DNA of 38,177 bases from Candidatus Neomicrothrix sp. UBA7388 (GTDB lineage Bacteria > Actinomycetota > Acidimicrobiia > Acidimicrobiales > Poriferisodalaceae). The notes below the pieces were generated by a model, which was given only the letters and a program-made list of their open reading frames with translations, did not search any database and was not told where the DNA came from. Location of the stretch: assembly GCA_002470695.1 (NCBI GenBank), contig DKNM01000023.1:1-38177 (forward strand). Direction: 5' to 3'. Below are positions 23,139 to 35,580 of the stretch, piece by piece (within the stretch, counting starts at the first letter, position 1; every line of letters begins with the position of its first letter). Position numbers and translations under genes: made by a program.

Positions 23139-24622
23139 TCTTGGAAACCCATCTGAACCGCCGAGACAAAGCCACCATCGCGTTCATCTTTTTGGGTAAT
23201 TACAACCTCGCTATTAAGCGAGACGGGAATTTCGACCGGATAGTCACCATCAAGACAAGCCGTGCAAAACCCGGCCCCGGGCGCGCCTGTTGCATCGACA
23301 AGCCGATCTAATTCCAAGTACGCAATTGAGTTAACGCCTAGGTATTCCTGGATTTCTTCCATCGTAAGGTTGGCCGCCATCAACTCCGATTTTGTTCCTG
23401 TATCCATGCCATAAAAGCAGGGCCATCGGTAGGGCGGGGAAGATATGCGCAAATGAACCTCTGCGGCGCCAGAACTTTTGAGCATTTGGACAATTGCACG
23501 AGTTGTTGTTCCACGAACGACCGAGTCATCGACGACAACAAGGCGTTGACCTTCAATGTTGTGGCGGATTGGGTTCAATTTCATTTTGACCCCCAGTGCG
23601 CGCATTTCTTGCGACGGAGCAATAAACGTTCTTCCGATATATCTATTTTTTACAAGTCCGTCGCGATAGGGGATACCGCTTGCCCGAGCAAAACCTTGCG
23701 CCGCAGGAATCCCTGATTCAGGCACGGGCATAACAAGGTCCGCTCTAACAGGAGCCTGATCTGCCAGTTCTTCACCCATTCTTTGGCGCGAAGAGTGAAC
23801 ATTTCGACCATATAGAACAGTGTCGGGCCGCGAGAAGTAAACAAATTCGAATACGCAGAGCTTGGGATCCGGATTTTCAAATGGTTGTTGGGAACGCCAT
23901 CCTGAGTGGTCGACAACGACCATTTCTCCTGGATCGATCTCACGAACAAAGTGGGCGCCGACAGTGTCCAAGGCCGGGCTTTCAGATGCCACTACCCATC
24001 CGTTATCGAGGCGGCCAAGACATAACGGCCAAAACCCTTCTGGGCCTCTAACCCCGATCAAGTGATCTCGGTCCATAACAACAAAGGAAAAACCGCCCCG
24101 GAGTCTGGGGAGTACGCGTTCTAAGGCCCATGGCAGCTCATTGCCTTCTGGAGCTTCGGCGCTTGCTAGTTCAATCGCTATCAACTCAGCTACCAAGTCG
24201 CTGTCACTTGTAACAGTTCCCTCAAGCATCCCGGCTTCGTTAGCCAGATCTTCTGTGTTGACCAGATTCCCATTGTGGGCTAGAGCGAACTCAAGATTTC
24301 CTACATCACGGTAAAAGGGCTGCGAAGCACGCCAAGAACTCGATCCTGTCGTTGAGTAACGGGTATGTCCGATCGCAATTTCACCTTCCAATGCAGCCAG
24401 GATTCGATCATCGAACGCGCTCGACACAAGCCCCATGTCCTTAACGACGGTGACGCTGTGCCCATCACTGACCGCAATTCCCGCAGATTCTTGCCCTCGA
24501 TGTTGGAGTGCATACAAACCCAGGTATGACATATGTGCAACAGGGCTACCAGGAGCCAAAACCCCGAATACTCCGCATGCTTCGCGTGGTTTGTTGACCT
24601 CAACCCCGTTTTCGGCGAGCAT
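23135..24622 (-). CDS. purF: Amidophosphoribosyltransferase
   Basis: Committed step of purine synthesis: glutamine plus PRPP to phosphoribosylamine. From the ATG (TGATG with purL; a GTG one codon earlier is the alternative) the N-terminal nucleophile is Cys16 in REACGVFGV, so a short propeptide is removed, as in Bacillus-type enzymes. The glutaminase domain has GHTRYSTTG and LAHNGNLVN. The PRPP loop is LVVVDDSVVRGTTT. C-terminal cysteines, including CTACLDGDYP, indicate the iron-sulfur class. The length of 495 residues is normal. Confidence 0.96.
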   Translation of the reverse strand: MLAENGVEVNKPREACGVFGVLAPGSPVAHMSYLGLYALQHRGQESAGIAVSDGHSVTVVKDMGLVSSAFDDRILAALEGEIAIGHTRYSTTGSSSWRASQPFYRDVGNLEFALAHNGNLVNTEDLANEAGMLEGTVTSDSDLVAELIAIELASAEAPEGNELPWALERVLPRLRGGFSFVVMDRDHLIGVRGPEGFWPLCLGRLDNGWVVASESPALDTVGAHFVREIDPGEMVVVDHSGWRSQQPFENPDPKLCVFEFVYFSRPDTVLYGRNVHSSRQRMGEELADQAPVRADLVMPVPESGIPAAQGFARASGIPYRDGLVKNRYIGRTFIAPSQEMRALGVKMKLNPIRHNIEGQRLVVVDDSVVRGTTTRAIVQMLKSSGAAEVHLRISSPPYRWPCFYGMDTGTKSELMAANLTMEEIQEYLGVNSIAYLELDRLVDATGAPGAGFCTACLDGDYPVEIPVSLNSEVVITQKDERDGGFVSAVQMGFQE

Positions 24623-26853
24623 CACGAATTAACCGTGCCCCGACCTAAAGCATCTCGCAGTTGCCGCCGAGCTGCAGTTTCTAAACTTGCGACCGGCATC
24701 GGTTCGGCCTCACCGAACTGGACCACTGAACCCCCTGATTCACCGATTTTTCTTGCGGGGATTCGCGCGCTTTCTGCCTTTTCCAAGAACTCATCTATTT
24801 CGCTTAGCCCTATCCCAACTAAAACCCGCCCACCGGACTCATTGAACATAGATACATGGTCGTCATAGCCAAACACTCGAATACCTATGCGCCCAGCTAT
24901 CGCCATCTCCGCGACAGCGACACCGATGCCACCTTCGCCAATATCGTGCACTGCGCGACAGTGACCTTCCTGCACTAAAGACGCAACAAAGGAAGCCGTC
25001 CGTACAGCTTGATCCAGATCAAATTCGGGGAGCCTGCCATCTTTACACCCCCCTATTTCCCATGCCCATCGGCTGCCTCCCATAGCCGTATCTAAGTCGG
25101 CATCATTACCTAGCAAAACCAGAGCCATCCCAGAGGAAAGAGCCATGCCAGGCGGCCGATTCTTTAAATTAGGGTGCATGCCTACAACCCCGACGACCGG
25201 AGTCGGTGCTATGTCGTGGCCATTCGTTTCGTTATATAAGCTCACATTTCCGCCAACTACTGGCGAATCAAACGCAACGCACGCTGCAGCCATGCCATCG
25301 ACGGCTTCTGAGAGTTGCCACATAACTTCAGAATGTTCCGGATTTCCAAAATTGAGACAATTCACCACTGCAAGAGGCGTAGCTCCAACGCACGCTATAT
25401 TCATTACCGCTTCGGCAACTACCATCGTCGTTCCCAGCCGAGGATCTACGTGACACCAGCGATGATTGCCGTCGGTCGATAACCCAATACCGCGGCCGGT
25501 TTCTCGTCCAGTCTTCGGGTCCCGGAGACGCAACAGAGTTCCATCAGCACCCGGTCCGACAACGGTATTCAGGAACAATTGATGGTCGTATTGGCTATAA
25601 ACCCAAGATGGATCACAAATAAGACGGATCAAATCACTCTGCAAGTCAACTGGGCCTTGCGAGGCATCTTGCGATCGGCGTTCGGCCAAATTTGGGGGCG
25701 GAGCAAGGGGCCGGTTATATTCCGGCGCATCATCATGAAGCGTAGATGCACGGACATTAGCGAGAGTCTCGCCCTCAAGACCATTCCGTATGGTCAGCTG
25801 CCCCGTTCCCGTGACACGGCCTATGACACTCGCCTGCACTTCCCATTGCCTGGAAATTTCAAGCACCCGGTCAACATTGTGAGGCTCAACAATTGCAAGC
25901 ATTCTTTCCTGCGATTCAGAGGTCATTAGCTCAAAGGGTTCCATCCCTTCTTCGCGAGAGTGAATTGCAGATATATCGACATCCATACCAGCGCCGCCTC
26001 GCGAAGCCGTCTCGCTTGTCGCACAAGTGATCCCCGCTCCTCCGAGATCTTGTATGCCGGTGACCAAACCCTCATCTAAAAGCTCAAGGCAAGCTTCTAA
26101 CAAACGTTTCTCTTCGTAAGGATCTCCGACCTGAACACTCGGCCTTTTGTCTGCGTCATCGACGTTCTCATCGAAACCTGCTGAAGCCAAAACGCTGACT
26201 CCACCAATACCATCTCGCCCTGTAGACGCGCCAAGCAAAATTGCTAGATTATCGACCCCGCTCGCCTGCCCCAAAACCAGACGCTCCACCGGCAAGATGC
26301 CCATTGCGAGAACATTCACTAGAGGATTGCCCTTATAAGTTTCGTCGAAAACGACTTCCCCTCCAACGGTTGGCACTCCGACACTATTGCCATAGCCCGA
26401 CACGCCACTGATTACACCCTCCGCGATCCATCGGCTTCGGGGGTCGTCCAGTGGACCGAATCTCAGAGGATCCATTACTGCGATAGGCCTAGCACCCATT
26501 GTAAAAATGTCTCTCAAAATGCCACCGACCCCGGTAGCGGCGCCTTGATAAGGCTCAATAGCGGACGGGTGGTTATGGCTTTCAATCCGGATTGCTAGTG
26601 CAATGTTGTCACCGACATCGATGACACCCGCGTTCTCACCCGGACCGACGAGTACCCAAGGCGCCTCGGTTGGAAGGCGCTTTAGATGAATTTTTGATGA
26701 CTTGTACGAACAATGTTCCGACCACATGACCGAATACATAGCTAATTCGAGATGATTTGGATGTCGTTCCAACAACTTATAAATCTGATGATATTCGTCA
26801 TCACTCAGCCCAAGCGCACGATGAACTGATGAATCTTGGGGAGCCGTGCTCAC
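24622..26853 (-). CDS. purL: Phosphoribosylformylglycinamidine synthase subunit PurL (small type)
   Basis: ATP-dependent synthase subunit making FGAM from FGAR, with ammonia supplied by PurQ and PurS holding the complex together. The 743-residue length is the small PurL form, not the 1,300-residue fusion. Marks include [18 protein letters not shown] near the start, [39 protein letters not shown], and a C-terminal [16 protein letters not shown]. The start is GTG. It is 71 bases downstream of an unidentified small gene that separates it from purQ, and it overlaps purF. Confidence 0.96.
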   Translation of the reverse strand: MSTAPQDSSVHRALGLSDDEYHQIYKLLERHPNHLELAMYSVMWSEHCSYKSSKIHLKRLPTEAPWVLVGPGENAGVIDVGDNIALAIRIESHNHPSAIEPYQGAATGVGGILRDIFTMGARPIAVMDPLRFGPLDDPRSRWIAEGVISGVSGYGNSVGVPTVGGEVVFDETYKGNPLVNVLAMGILPVERLVLGQASGVDNLAILLGASTGRDGIGGVSVLASAGFDENVDDADKRPSVQVGDPYEEKRLLEACLELLDEGLVTGIQDLGGAGITCATSETASRGGAGMDVDISAIHSREEGMEPFELMTSESQERMLAIVEPHNVDRVLEISRQWEVQASVIGRVTGTGQLTIRNGLEGETLANVRASTLHDDAPEYNRPLAPPPNLAERRSQDASQGPVDLQSDLIRLICDPSWVYSQYDHQLFLNTVVGPGADGTLLRLRDPKTGRETGRGIGLSTDGNHRWCHVDPRLGTTMVVAEAVMNIACVGATPLAVVNCLNFGNPEHSEVMWQLSEAVDGMAAACVAFDSPVVGGNVSLYNETNGHDIAPTPVVGVVGMHPNLKNRPPGMALSSGMALVLLGNDADLDTAMGGSRWAWEIGGCKDGRLPEFDLDQAVRTASFVASLVQEGHCRAVHDIGEGGIGVAVAEMAIAGRIGIRVFGYDDHVSMFNESGGRVLVGIGLSEIDEFLEKAESARIPARKIGESGGSVVQFGEAEPMPVASLETAARRQLRDALGRGTVNS

Positions 26854-26924
26854 GTCCTAAACCTAGCCGGCCAGCCGAGAAACGAATGGATACATCCCTA
26901 CTCAATTTGCCAAATGAAACAGAT

Positions 26925-27278
26925 TCAGCAGCCTCTTATAGCTTGAAACAATTGAAAAGGAGATCCGTTCATCTCTGCTATCGCCCGGGCGTCAAAGACT
27001 TCGATCCAGGCATGGTCTGAGAATTCGAGAATAGACGGAAGACCGGAAGTAGCTTCGATTTGTTGATTGGTTGCTTCATTTTTGTGAAGCAAGTGAAAAT
27101 CCACCGTTGTATTAGAAAGCTCCTTCTTCCACGATGGTTTCCCAAACGGATTCAGTCCATGAGTAATTTCGCAGAGTTCGCATTTCTTAGATTTGTTTGA
27201 AGTCAACTTCCCTAGGACGTATCGAAGCTCTCCTGAGAGGCCATTTTCTGCGTTATAAATACCGACAAATCTTCGCAT
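26925..27278 (-). CDS. Conserved uncharacterised Cys-motif protein inside the purine operon
   Basis: Small, probably cytosolic protein of 117 residues from the ATG; a TTG 18 bases upstream is the alternative. I do not recognise a named family, but the pattern recalls an uncharacterised group seen in several phyla: an N-terminal FVGIYNAENGLSGELRYVLGK, then a Cys pair in KKCELCEITHG, a Trp-Lys-Lys-Glu stretch, VDFHLLHKNEA, and a loop toward PSILEF. CxxC followed by a beta-strand and LHxNE suggests a thioredoxin-like or metal-binding fold (inference). It lies 42 bases after purQ and 71 before purL on the same strand, so it is co-transcribed with purine genes. Its role is unknown. Confidence 0.62.
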   Translation of the reverse strand: MRRFVGIYNAENGLSGELRYVLGKLTSNKSKKCELCEITHGLNPFGKPSWKKELSNTTVDFHLLHKNEATNQQIEATSGLPSILEFSDHAWIEVFDARAIAEMNGSPFQLFQAIRGC

Positions 27279-27320
27279 GATGTTCTCGTCGAGCAATAGC
27301 CTAACGGCGAAATAGCTTTG

Positions 27321-27998
27321 CTAGACCGATTGCGCGGCTGACCCACCTACCAGAGAGTTTAGAAGTGCTATGCCATCGGTTGAGCCTAGAAGTGGCGATG
27401 TCGCTCTTTCGGGATGCGGCATCATGCCGACGACATTTCCTTCCAAATTACTTATTCCCGCGATGTCAGCAATTGAGCCATTCGGGTTCTCTGCATATCG
27501 AAATACTATTTGGTTGCGCTCTTCAAGTTCTTTAAGGACCCGCTCTTCACACACATAATTCCCCTCGAAGTGATTGATGGGGATACGCAAGGAATCACCT
27601 TGGAGGGCATTCGCGCCAAGAATGTTAGATGTCGACACGAATTCCAATGTTTGCATCGAGCAGAGAAATTTCATCCCAACATTTTTTTGCAGCGCTCCAG
27701 GGAGTAAACCTGCCTCTGTCAAAACTTGGAATCCATTGCAGATCCCAAGAACTGGGCCGCCGTCCTTAGCGAAACTCTTCACAGCATCCATAACCGGTGA
27801 GAATCGAGCGATTGCGCCACAACGAAGATAATCGCCGTGAGCGAATCCACCCGGAATAATCACCGAATCAACATTTGCTATATCTCGATCCCCATGCCAA
27901 AGAATTTTTGTTTCAGCGCCAAGTATCTGAAGTGCATCGATGGTATCGAACTCGCAATTTGTGCCCGGAAACCGAACTACCCCAATCACTTTGCTCAC
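27321..27998 (-). CDS. purQ: Phosphoribosylformylglycinamidine synthase subunit PurQ (glutaminase)
   Basis: Class I glutamine amidotransferase subunit feeding ammonia to PurL. The 225-residue protein opens with IGVVRFPGTNCEFDT, has IPGGFAHGDYLRCGAIAR, the nucleophile Cys in VLGICNGFQVLTEAGLLPG, and the catalytic His-Glu in MMPHPERATSP. It starts two bases after the purS stop. Confidence 0.96.
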   Translation of the reverse strand: MSKVIGVVRFPGTNCEFDTIDALQILGAETKILWHGDRDIANVDSVIIPGGFAHGDYLRCGAIARFSPVMDAVKSFAKDGGPVLGICNGFQVLTEAGLLPGALQKNVGMKFLCSMQTLEFVSTSNILGANALQGDSLRIPINHFEGNYVCEERVLKELEERNQIVFRYAENPNGSIADIAGISNLEGNVVGMMPHPERATSPLLGSTDGIALLNSLVGGSAAQSV

Positions 27999-28000
27999 GA

Positions 28001-28246
28001 TTAAAGAACCTCTACCGTCGCATTCTCAATAACAGGATTGGACAAAAACCGATTGCACATATCTTCAACTACCCGCTCGGCACTTTCAGCTGATTCTGCT
28101 TCGACTTGAAGCTGAATAACTTTGCCAACTCGCACATTTCCGGCATTTACAAAGCCCAAAGCCGGGAGGGCTCGCTCAATCGTTGCGCCTTCCGGATTGG
28201 CGATACCATCTCGCGGAACAACTTCAACTTTGACTTCAAATCGCAT
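28001..28246 (-). CDS. purS: Phosphoribosylformylglycinamidine synthase subunit PurS
   Basis: Small (81-residue) bridging subunit of the PurSQL complex. It shows FEVKVEVVPRDGIANPEG, ATIERALPALGF, and NVRVGKVIQLQVEAES with a C-terminal EDMCNRFLSNPVIENATVEV, all typical PurS features. The start overlaps the purC stop by one base. Confidence 0.94.
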   Translation of the reverse strand: MRFEVKVEVVPRDGIANPEGATIERALPALGFVNAGNVRVGKVIQLQVEAESAESAERVVEDMCNRFLSNPVIENATVEVL

Positions 28247-29124
28247 TAGCTATTCCCGATCCAATTATCGAATGACTCACCGGTTATCCGTTCATAAGCT
28301 TCGACATAACGGTCACGCGTCGCACGAATTGTCTCTTCGGCTAAAGGAGGAGGAGGAGGCGACTTATCCCACCCAGTTGCTTCAGTGGCATCTCGAACTG
28401 GCTGCTTGTCGAGCGACACAGGCGTCACGCCCGGAGTCCAATTTTCTGCTGGCCAAAAGCGAGAGGAATCAGGAGTGAGTAACTCATCTGCAATCACCAG
28501 CTCGCCATCAACTACACCTAATTCGAATTTAGTATCCGCGATTATCACCCCGTTCTTAGCCGCGTGCTCAGAGGCAAGACGGTAAGCGTTAATTGAGATC
28601 GAGCGAGCTTTCTCCGCTAGTTCAACTCCAACTATTTCAATAGCCTCGTCGTAACTGATATTTATGTCATGACCTTCAGTAGCTTTTGTCGAGGGAGTAA
28701 ATACTGGTTCGGGGAGCTGTTGGGCTTCAGCCAGTCCTTCCGGCAACGGAGTGCCGTGCATAGTCCCAGAACTTTGGTATTCCTTCCAAGCCGACCCTGT
28801 TATGTAACCCCGAACAATGCACTCAAGTGGGAGCATCTCGGCTCGTCGCACAAGTAGGGCCCTTCCGGCCCAGTCGGGACGCTTAGCTGCCTCAGGAAAG
28901 TCCACTGGATTGGAGGACACTAGATGCGTTGGCGCAATCGATTTTAGATAGTCAGCCCACCAAACCGTCATCGCACTGAGTACACGCCCCTTATCGGGAA
29001 TTGGTTCGTTGAAGACCACGTCAAATGCGGAAATTCGATCGCTCGCAACCATAAGAAGATGCCGCTCATCGACAACGTACATCTCTCTTACTTTGCCACT
29101 GTGTAGTAATTCGAGTTCGTTCAC
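28246..29124 (-). CDS. purC: Phosphoribosylaminoimidazole-succinocarboxamide synthase (SAICAR synthetase)
   Basis: Joins aspartate to CAIR using ATP. The 292-residue protein has LLHSGKVREMYVV, the nucleotide-binding MVASDRISAFDVVFNEPIPDKG, RRAEMLPLECIVRGYITGSA, and the C-terminal SRFWPAENWTPG (signature LTPDSSRFW). It sits 12 bases downstream of purB and abuts purS. This longer form resembles the yeast or actinobacterial type rather than the 240-residue Bacillus type. Confidence 0.95.
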   Translation of the reverse strand: MNELELLHSGKVREMYVVDERHLLMVASDRISAFDVVFNEPIPDKGRVLSAMTVWWADYLKSIAPTHLVSSNPVDFPEAAKRPDWAGRALLVRRAEMLPLECIVRGYITGSAWKEYQSSGTMHGTPLPEGLAEAQQLPEPVFTPSTKATEGHDINISYDEAIEIVGVELAEKARSISINAYRLASEHAAKNGVIIADTKFELGVVDGELVIADELLTPDSSRFWPAENWTPGVTPVSLDKQPVRDATEATGWDKSPPPPPLAEETIRATRDRYVEAYERITGESFDNWIGNS

Positions 29125-29136
29125 ATCTCTTCTCTA

Positions 29137-30573
29137 CTAGAGAATGGGGGACGGACGGTAGGACCCTACCCCTGGATATTTTGAATTTATTTTTGTTACA
29201 GACGAAAGAAAGTCCAATATCTGTGCATCAGCAAGCCCAATGAATACCTCCGGGTCCTGCAAAATCGCTTGGATCTCATGCTCCTCCAAAGGCAGCCTTT
29301 GATCCGAAGCAAGGCGAGCAAGCAGATCATTTTCGCCTGAAGCCGTCTCTCTCACAGATAAAGCAGCCGCAACTGCATGTTCCTTAATTACTTCATGGGC
29401 TTCTTCGCGGCCTGCGCCGGCCTTTACCGCTCCCATCAATATTCGTGTCGTGGCCAAAAATGGAAGATAGTGCTCCAGCTCTCTTTGAATTGCATGCTCG
29501 TAGGCACCGAAACCATCCAGAACCGTCAACGTTGTTTCTATCGCGCCATCAATTGCAAAAAAAGCATCAGGCAGAGCGACCCGACGAACAACCGAGCAAC
29601 TCACGTCTCCTTCATTCCATTGATCCCCGGCTATCGCCGAAACCATTGTTAGGTGCCCTCGAAGTACGACTCCGAGACCATTGATCCGTTCCGCTGAACG
29701 GCTATTCATTTTGTGAGGCATAGCAGAGGAACCGACTTGTCCTTCGCTGAACCCTTCCGTTGCAAGATCCAAACCAGCCATCAACCGAATCTGAAGAGCT
29801 ACATTGCCCATTGGGCTCATCGCTTGGACTAACGAACTGACAACATCGAGATCTAAAGATCGCGGATATACCTGTCCGACAGCACCCATGACATTCTCGA
29901 ACCCAAGTTGGCTCGCAACCCTGCGCTCTAAAGTCTCGACTTTTTTTTGGTCACCTTCAAAAAGATCAAGCAAGTCCTGCTGGGTCCCAACTGGTCCTTT
30001 AAGACCGCGTAATGGATAGCGCTCTATGAGTTCTTCAATCCGGCTAAAAGCAACCAGCATCTCCTGCCCGATGTTTGCAAATCGCTTTCCCAAGGTAGTC
30101 ATTTGGGCAGGCACGTTGTGAGATCGTCCAGTGATAACCGTTTTCTGATGATGCGCTGCTAATTCAGCAAGTCTCGCTAAAACAGCGACCACCCGATCGC
30201 GCACAAGGATCAGAGACTGCTTTATTTGAAGTTGTTCAACGTTCTCAGTCAGATCTCTTGAGGTGAGCCCCTTGTGGATATGCTCAAACCCTGCCAGCGA
30301 CGAAAATTCTTCAATTCGCGCTTTAACGTCATGAAGCGTCACCCGTTCGCGCTGGTTGATTGAGCCTAAGTCCACAACCTCTTTTACTGACCGGTAAGCC
30401 TCAAGTACTTGCTCCGGGATATCAATACCCAATTCGTTTTGCGCTTCAAGAACTGCTATCCAGAGTTCGCGTTCTAATACGACTTTTCTTTCCGCTGACC
30501 AAATTCCAACCATTTCGCTGGATGCATATCTGCTGGCCAGCACATTGGATATCGGCAGGGTTTCATTTGTCAC
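29137..30573 (-). CDS. purB: Adenylosuccinate lyase
   Basis: Acts twice in purine synthesis, cleaving SAICAR and adenylosuccinate to release fumarate. The 478-residue protein contains HDVKARIEEFSS, HKGLTSRDLTENVEQ, TGRSHNVPAQMTTLGKR with the conserved His, and the superfamily signature GSSAMPHKMNSRSAERI on the flexible catalytic loop, followed by EGDVSCSVVRRVALPDAFFA. The start overlaps the purE stop by ATGA-type overlap (four bases). Confidence 0.95.
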   Translation of the reverse strand: MTNETLPISNVLASRYASSEMVGIWSAERKVVLERELWIAVLEAQNELGIDIPEQVLEAYRSVKEVVDLGSINQRERVTLHDVKARIEEFSSLAGFEHIHKGLTSRDLTENVEQLQIKQSLILVRDRVVAVLARLAELAAHHQKTVITGRSHNVPAQMTTLGKRFANIGQEMLVAFSRIEELIERYPLRGLKGPVGTQQDLLDLFEGDQKKVETLERRVASQLGFENVMGAVGQVYPRSLDLDVVSSLVQAMSPMGNVALQIRLMAGLDLATEGFSEGQVGSSAMPHKMNSRSAERINGLGVVLRGHLTMVSAIAGDQWNEGDVSCSVVRRVALPDAFFAIDGAIETTLTVLDGFGAYEHAIQRELEHYLPFLATTRILMGAVKAGAGREEAHEVIKEHAVAAALSVRETASGENDLLARLASDQRLPLEEHEIQAILQDPEVFIGLADAQILDFLSSVTKINSKYPGVGSYRPSPIL

Positions 30574-31016
30574 CTTGCACCTTCATCCCTAAATCGCTGA
30601 AGCTGCGCCACTAAATCGCCATTGCTTAGCGACAATATTTCAACTGCTAATACACCTGCATTAGCGGAGCCATCAACTGCAACAGTGGCAACTGGTATCC
30701 CCCTAGGCATTTGTACTGTCGATAGGAGGGCATCCATTCCTCCACTGATGCCACCGGAAAGCGGAACCCCTATGACTGGAATTGTTGTGTGCGCCGAAAC
30801 GACTCCCGCAAGATGGGCAGCCATACCAGCTCCGCAGATAATGACGCCGAACCCGTTACTTCTGGCATTAGATGCAAACTCAGCCACCTCCTCCGGCGTT
30901 CGATGCGCGGACATGACGTGAACTTCATGCTCCACTCCAAAGCGAGTAAGCATCTCGGAAGCTCCAGCCATCTTTTCGTCATCACGAGGTGAGCCCATGA
31001 GTATCGCTACCTTCAT
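30570..31016 (-). CDS. purE: N5-carboxyaminoimidazole ribonucleotide mutase (class I PurE)
   Basis: Rearranges N5-CAIR to CAIR. The 148-residue protein has the family blocks MGSPRDDEKMAGA, HVMSAHRTPEEV with the catalytic His, and GAGMAAHLAGVVSAHT, with GGMDALLSTVQMPRGIPVATVA later. PurE of this class normally needs PurK to supply N5-CAIR; purK is not in this window. It is nine bases after purD and overlaps purB. Confidence 0.95.
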   Translation of the reverse strand: MKVAILMGSPRDDEKMAGASEMLTRFGVEHEVHVMSAHRTPEEVAEFASNARSNGFGVIICGAGMAAHLAGVVSAHTTIPVIGVPLSGGISGGMDALLSTVQMPRGIPVATVAVDGSANAGVLAVEILSLSNGDLVAQLQRFRDEGAR

Positions 31017-31024
31017 TTTTCCTC

Positions 31025-33655
<2,631 letters not shown>

Positions 33656-34054
33656 TTATCGGCGGCGCCTAGGGTCGAGCCATGGAACAACCGATTGTCT
33701 GAGAGGAACGAGATCTCGTCTGTATTCTCGACGAGCTTCCATCAAAGTTGTCGCTGCTGTAGAGCGTAATTCTTGCAGCTCTGACTCGATCCTTGCTAAG
33801 CGTTGCTCAAGTTCAAGAACACGTTTTACGCCAGCCAAATTCAAGCCTTCGTTTGTTAATTCTTGGATACGCCGCAGAAGCGCGATATCTATCTCGCTGT
33901 ATCTACGACTGCCGCCTGGAGTCCGAGCCGGCTCAAGCAGACCCTTCCTTTCGTATATCCGTAGCGTTTGCGCGTGGACACCCGCTAACTCAGCTGCAAC
34001 AGAGATCACGTAAACCGCTCTAGTTGGGTCTGACGCGGAAGACATTGAAGCCAT
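33656..34054 (-). CDS. hspR: Heat-shock repressor HspR (MerR family)
   Basis: Repressor of the dnaK operon in Actinobacteria, binding HAIR inverted repeats, with DnaK as co-repressor in Streptomyces. The 132-residue protein has VYVISVAAELAGVHAQTLRIYERKGLLEPARTPGG-type MerR recognition segments (winged helix about 14-80), then LTNEGLNLAGVKRVLELE leading into a coiled coil (about 80-112). The C-terminal end is short and basic (PWLDPRRRR). The ATG overlaps the dnaJ stop by one base. A second ATG nine bases in is possible. A HAIR-like site lies upstream of dnaK. Confidence 0.92.
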   Translation of the reverse strand: MASMSSASDPTRAVYVISVAAELAGVHAQTLRIYERKGLLEPARTPGGSRRYSEIDIALLRRIQELTNEGLNLAGVKRVLELEQRLARIESELQELRSTAATTLMEARREYRRDLVPLRQSVVPWLDPRRRR

Positions 34055-34965
34055 TATTTTTCCCCCTCTTCAACATAGTCGCGCGGAGACCAGTCTGTTA
34101 CTTCACGCAATGCCTCAAGCGCAGCTTGTTCTTTTGGAGTCACTTCAGAAGGCACTGCTATCTCGACAGTAACTAAAAGATCTCCCTTAGCTTTAGCCGT
34201 GGCCACACCTCGTCCCTTCACCCGAAAAGTCGTTCCCGATTTAGTACCGGGGGGGACTTTCAACGTGACAGTTGAATAGTCGTACGTGGGGACCTTAATT
34301 TCTGAACCGAGCACAGCTTCAGGAAACGTGACTGGAACCGTAAGAGTCAGATGTTTTCCATTTCGCCCGAAAATGTGATCAGGTAGCACCTCAACAACGA
34401 CATATAGGTCACCATTCGGGCCACCATTTCTGCCCGCTCCACCTCGACCCGCTATGCGTATGCGTTGGCCATCATCGACTCCGGGAGGAATTCTGACCTT
34501 GGCCTGTCGACGATCCGATTCTGCTGTTGCACCGAGAGCAACATTCGTGGTGACCCCATCGATGGCGTCACGGAAACCAAGGTGAATGCGAGTTTCCTGG
34601 TCAACTCCCTTCATTGGGACTGGACCGCGTGGCCCCCCTCCAAAAAGGTTTCCAAACATGTTCCCAAGATCATCAAAATCTTGAAAGCGAGCGTTGAAGC
34701 CATCAGCGCCTGAGGAAAATCCGCTAGCGGCCGACGGTCCTAGCCGTCGGGCCTCGTCGTATTCTTCTCTTTTGCTGTCATCTCCCAGAACATCGTAGGC
34801 GGCGGAAACTTCTTTAAAACGCTCCTCGTCCCCCCCTTTAGCGTCAGGGTGATGTGATCTAGCTAGCTTTCTGTAGGCCTTGGTTATTTCTTTGGATGAA
34901 GCGCTCGAGGGCACTCCCAGGATCCGGTAGTAATCTTTTTCAAACCATTCGCGCTGGACTGCCAT
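34054..34965 (-). CDS. dnaJ: DnaJ-type co-chaperone lacking the zinc-finger domain
   Basis: J-domain protein of 303 residues that stimulates DnaK ATPase and delivers substrates. The J domain (about 10-72) has the HPD motif at residues 39-41 (SHHPDAKGG). A Gly/Phe-rich linker follows (about 76-118, including GNMFGNLFGGG). The C-terminal domains begin straight after (DQETRIHLGFRDAIDG) and run to the end. The four CxxCxGxG repeats of class A DnaJ are absent, and the protein has no Cys pairs at all. The N-terminus MAVQREWFEKDYYRILGV is nonetheless close to actinobacterial class A DnaJ. It sits in the dnaK operon between grpE and hspR. Confidence 0.93.
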   Translation of the reverse strand: MAVQREWFEKDYYRILGVPSSASSKEITKAYRKLARSHHPDAKGGDEERFKEVSAAYDVLGDDSKREEYDEARRLGPSAASGFSSGADGFNARFQDFDDLGNMFGNLFGGGPRGPVPMKGVDQETRIHLGFRDAIDGVTTNVALGATAESDRRQAKVRIPPGVDDGQRIRIAGRGGAGRNGGPNGDLYVVVEVLPDHIFGRNGKHLTLTVPVTFPEAVLGSEIKVPTYDYSTVTLKVPPGTKSGTTFRVKGRGVATAKAKGDLLVTVEIAVPSEVTPKEQAALEALREVTDWSPRDYVEEGEK

Positions 34966-34995
34966 CTCTCACCTCCCTACATCAACGAATCAGCT

Positions 34996-35580
34996 CTACT
35001 GTTCCCGCACCTTCACCATGGCTGGGCGTAAGACCGATGCCCCCCACTTGTAGCCAGGTCGAAATTCTTCAACCACAATTTGCTCGTCGCCATCTCCAGT
35101 TTCAAGAGACATAGCTTCATGCTCATTGGGATTAAAAGAAGACCCCAAGGCCTCGATTCGGACTAGGCCAAAGTTTTTTAGAGCCGTTCCTAGAGCACTG
35201 TGAATTGGCGCAACATCTTCAAGGCCTTGAGCATCTGCAGCATCGCATGCATCGAGAATTGGTAGCAGAGCTTCGGCGATGCCTGAGACACCAACCGCAA
35301 CCCTTTGTTCAAGTTCTTTCGCGCTACGTCTTCTAAAATTTTCAAACTCAGCTTGAAGACGTTGTATTGAATCCTTGAGGTCGTCTCGTTCCGCTGTGAC
35401 CTGCTCTAATGACTCGATCAAGGTCTCAACTGAGATCGCGTCGGGATCCGGCGAATCATCAGAAGCTAATTGTACATCGCTATCCGATGCATCATTTTCA
35501 TCAATATCAACCGACTCGGGGTTCGAGTCAGCGAGATCTAGTTGGTTCTGTTCCGTTTCCTCTACGCCGTCGATGCTCAC
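34996..35580 (-). CDS. grpE: Nucleotide exchange factor GrpE
   Basis: Exchange factor that releases ADP from DnaK. The 194-residue protein begins with a long acidic, disordered stretch (about 1-48), continues with a coiled coil ([24 protein letters not shown]) and ends with the beta-wing domain ([16 protein letters not shown], then [20 protein letters not shown]). The start is GTG, overlapping the dnaK stop (GTGA), which couples the two. Confidence 0.94.
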   Translation of the reverse strand: MSIDGVEETEQNQLDLADSNPESVDIDENDASDSDVQLASDDSPDPDAISVETLIESLEQVTAERDDLKDSIQRLQAEFENFRRRSAKELEQRVAVGVSGIAEALLPILDACDAADAQGLEDVAPIHSALGTALKNFGLVRIEALGSSFNPNEHEAMSLETGDGDEQIVVEEFRPGYKWGASVLRPAMVKVREQ

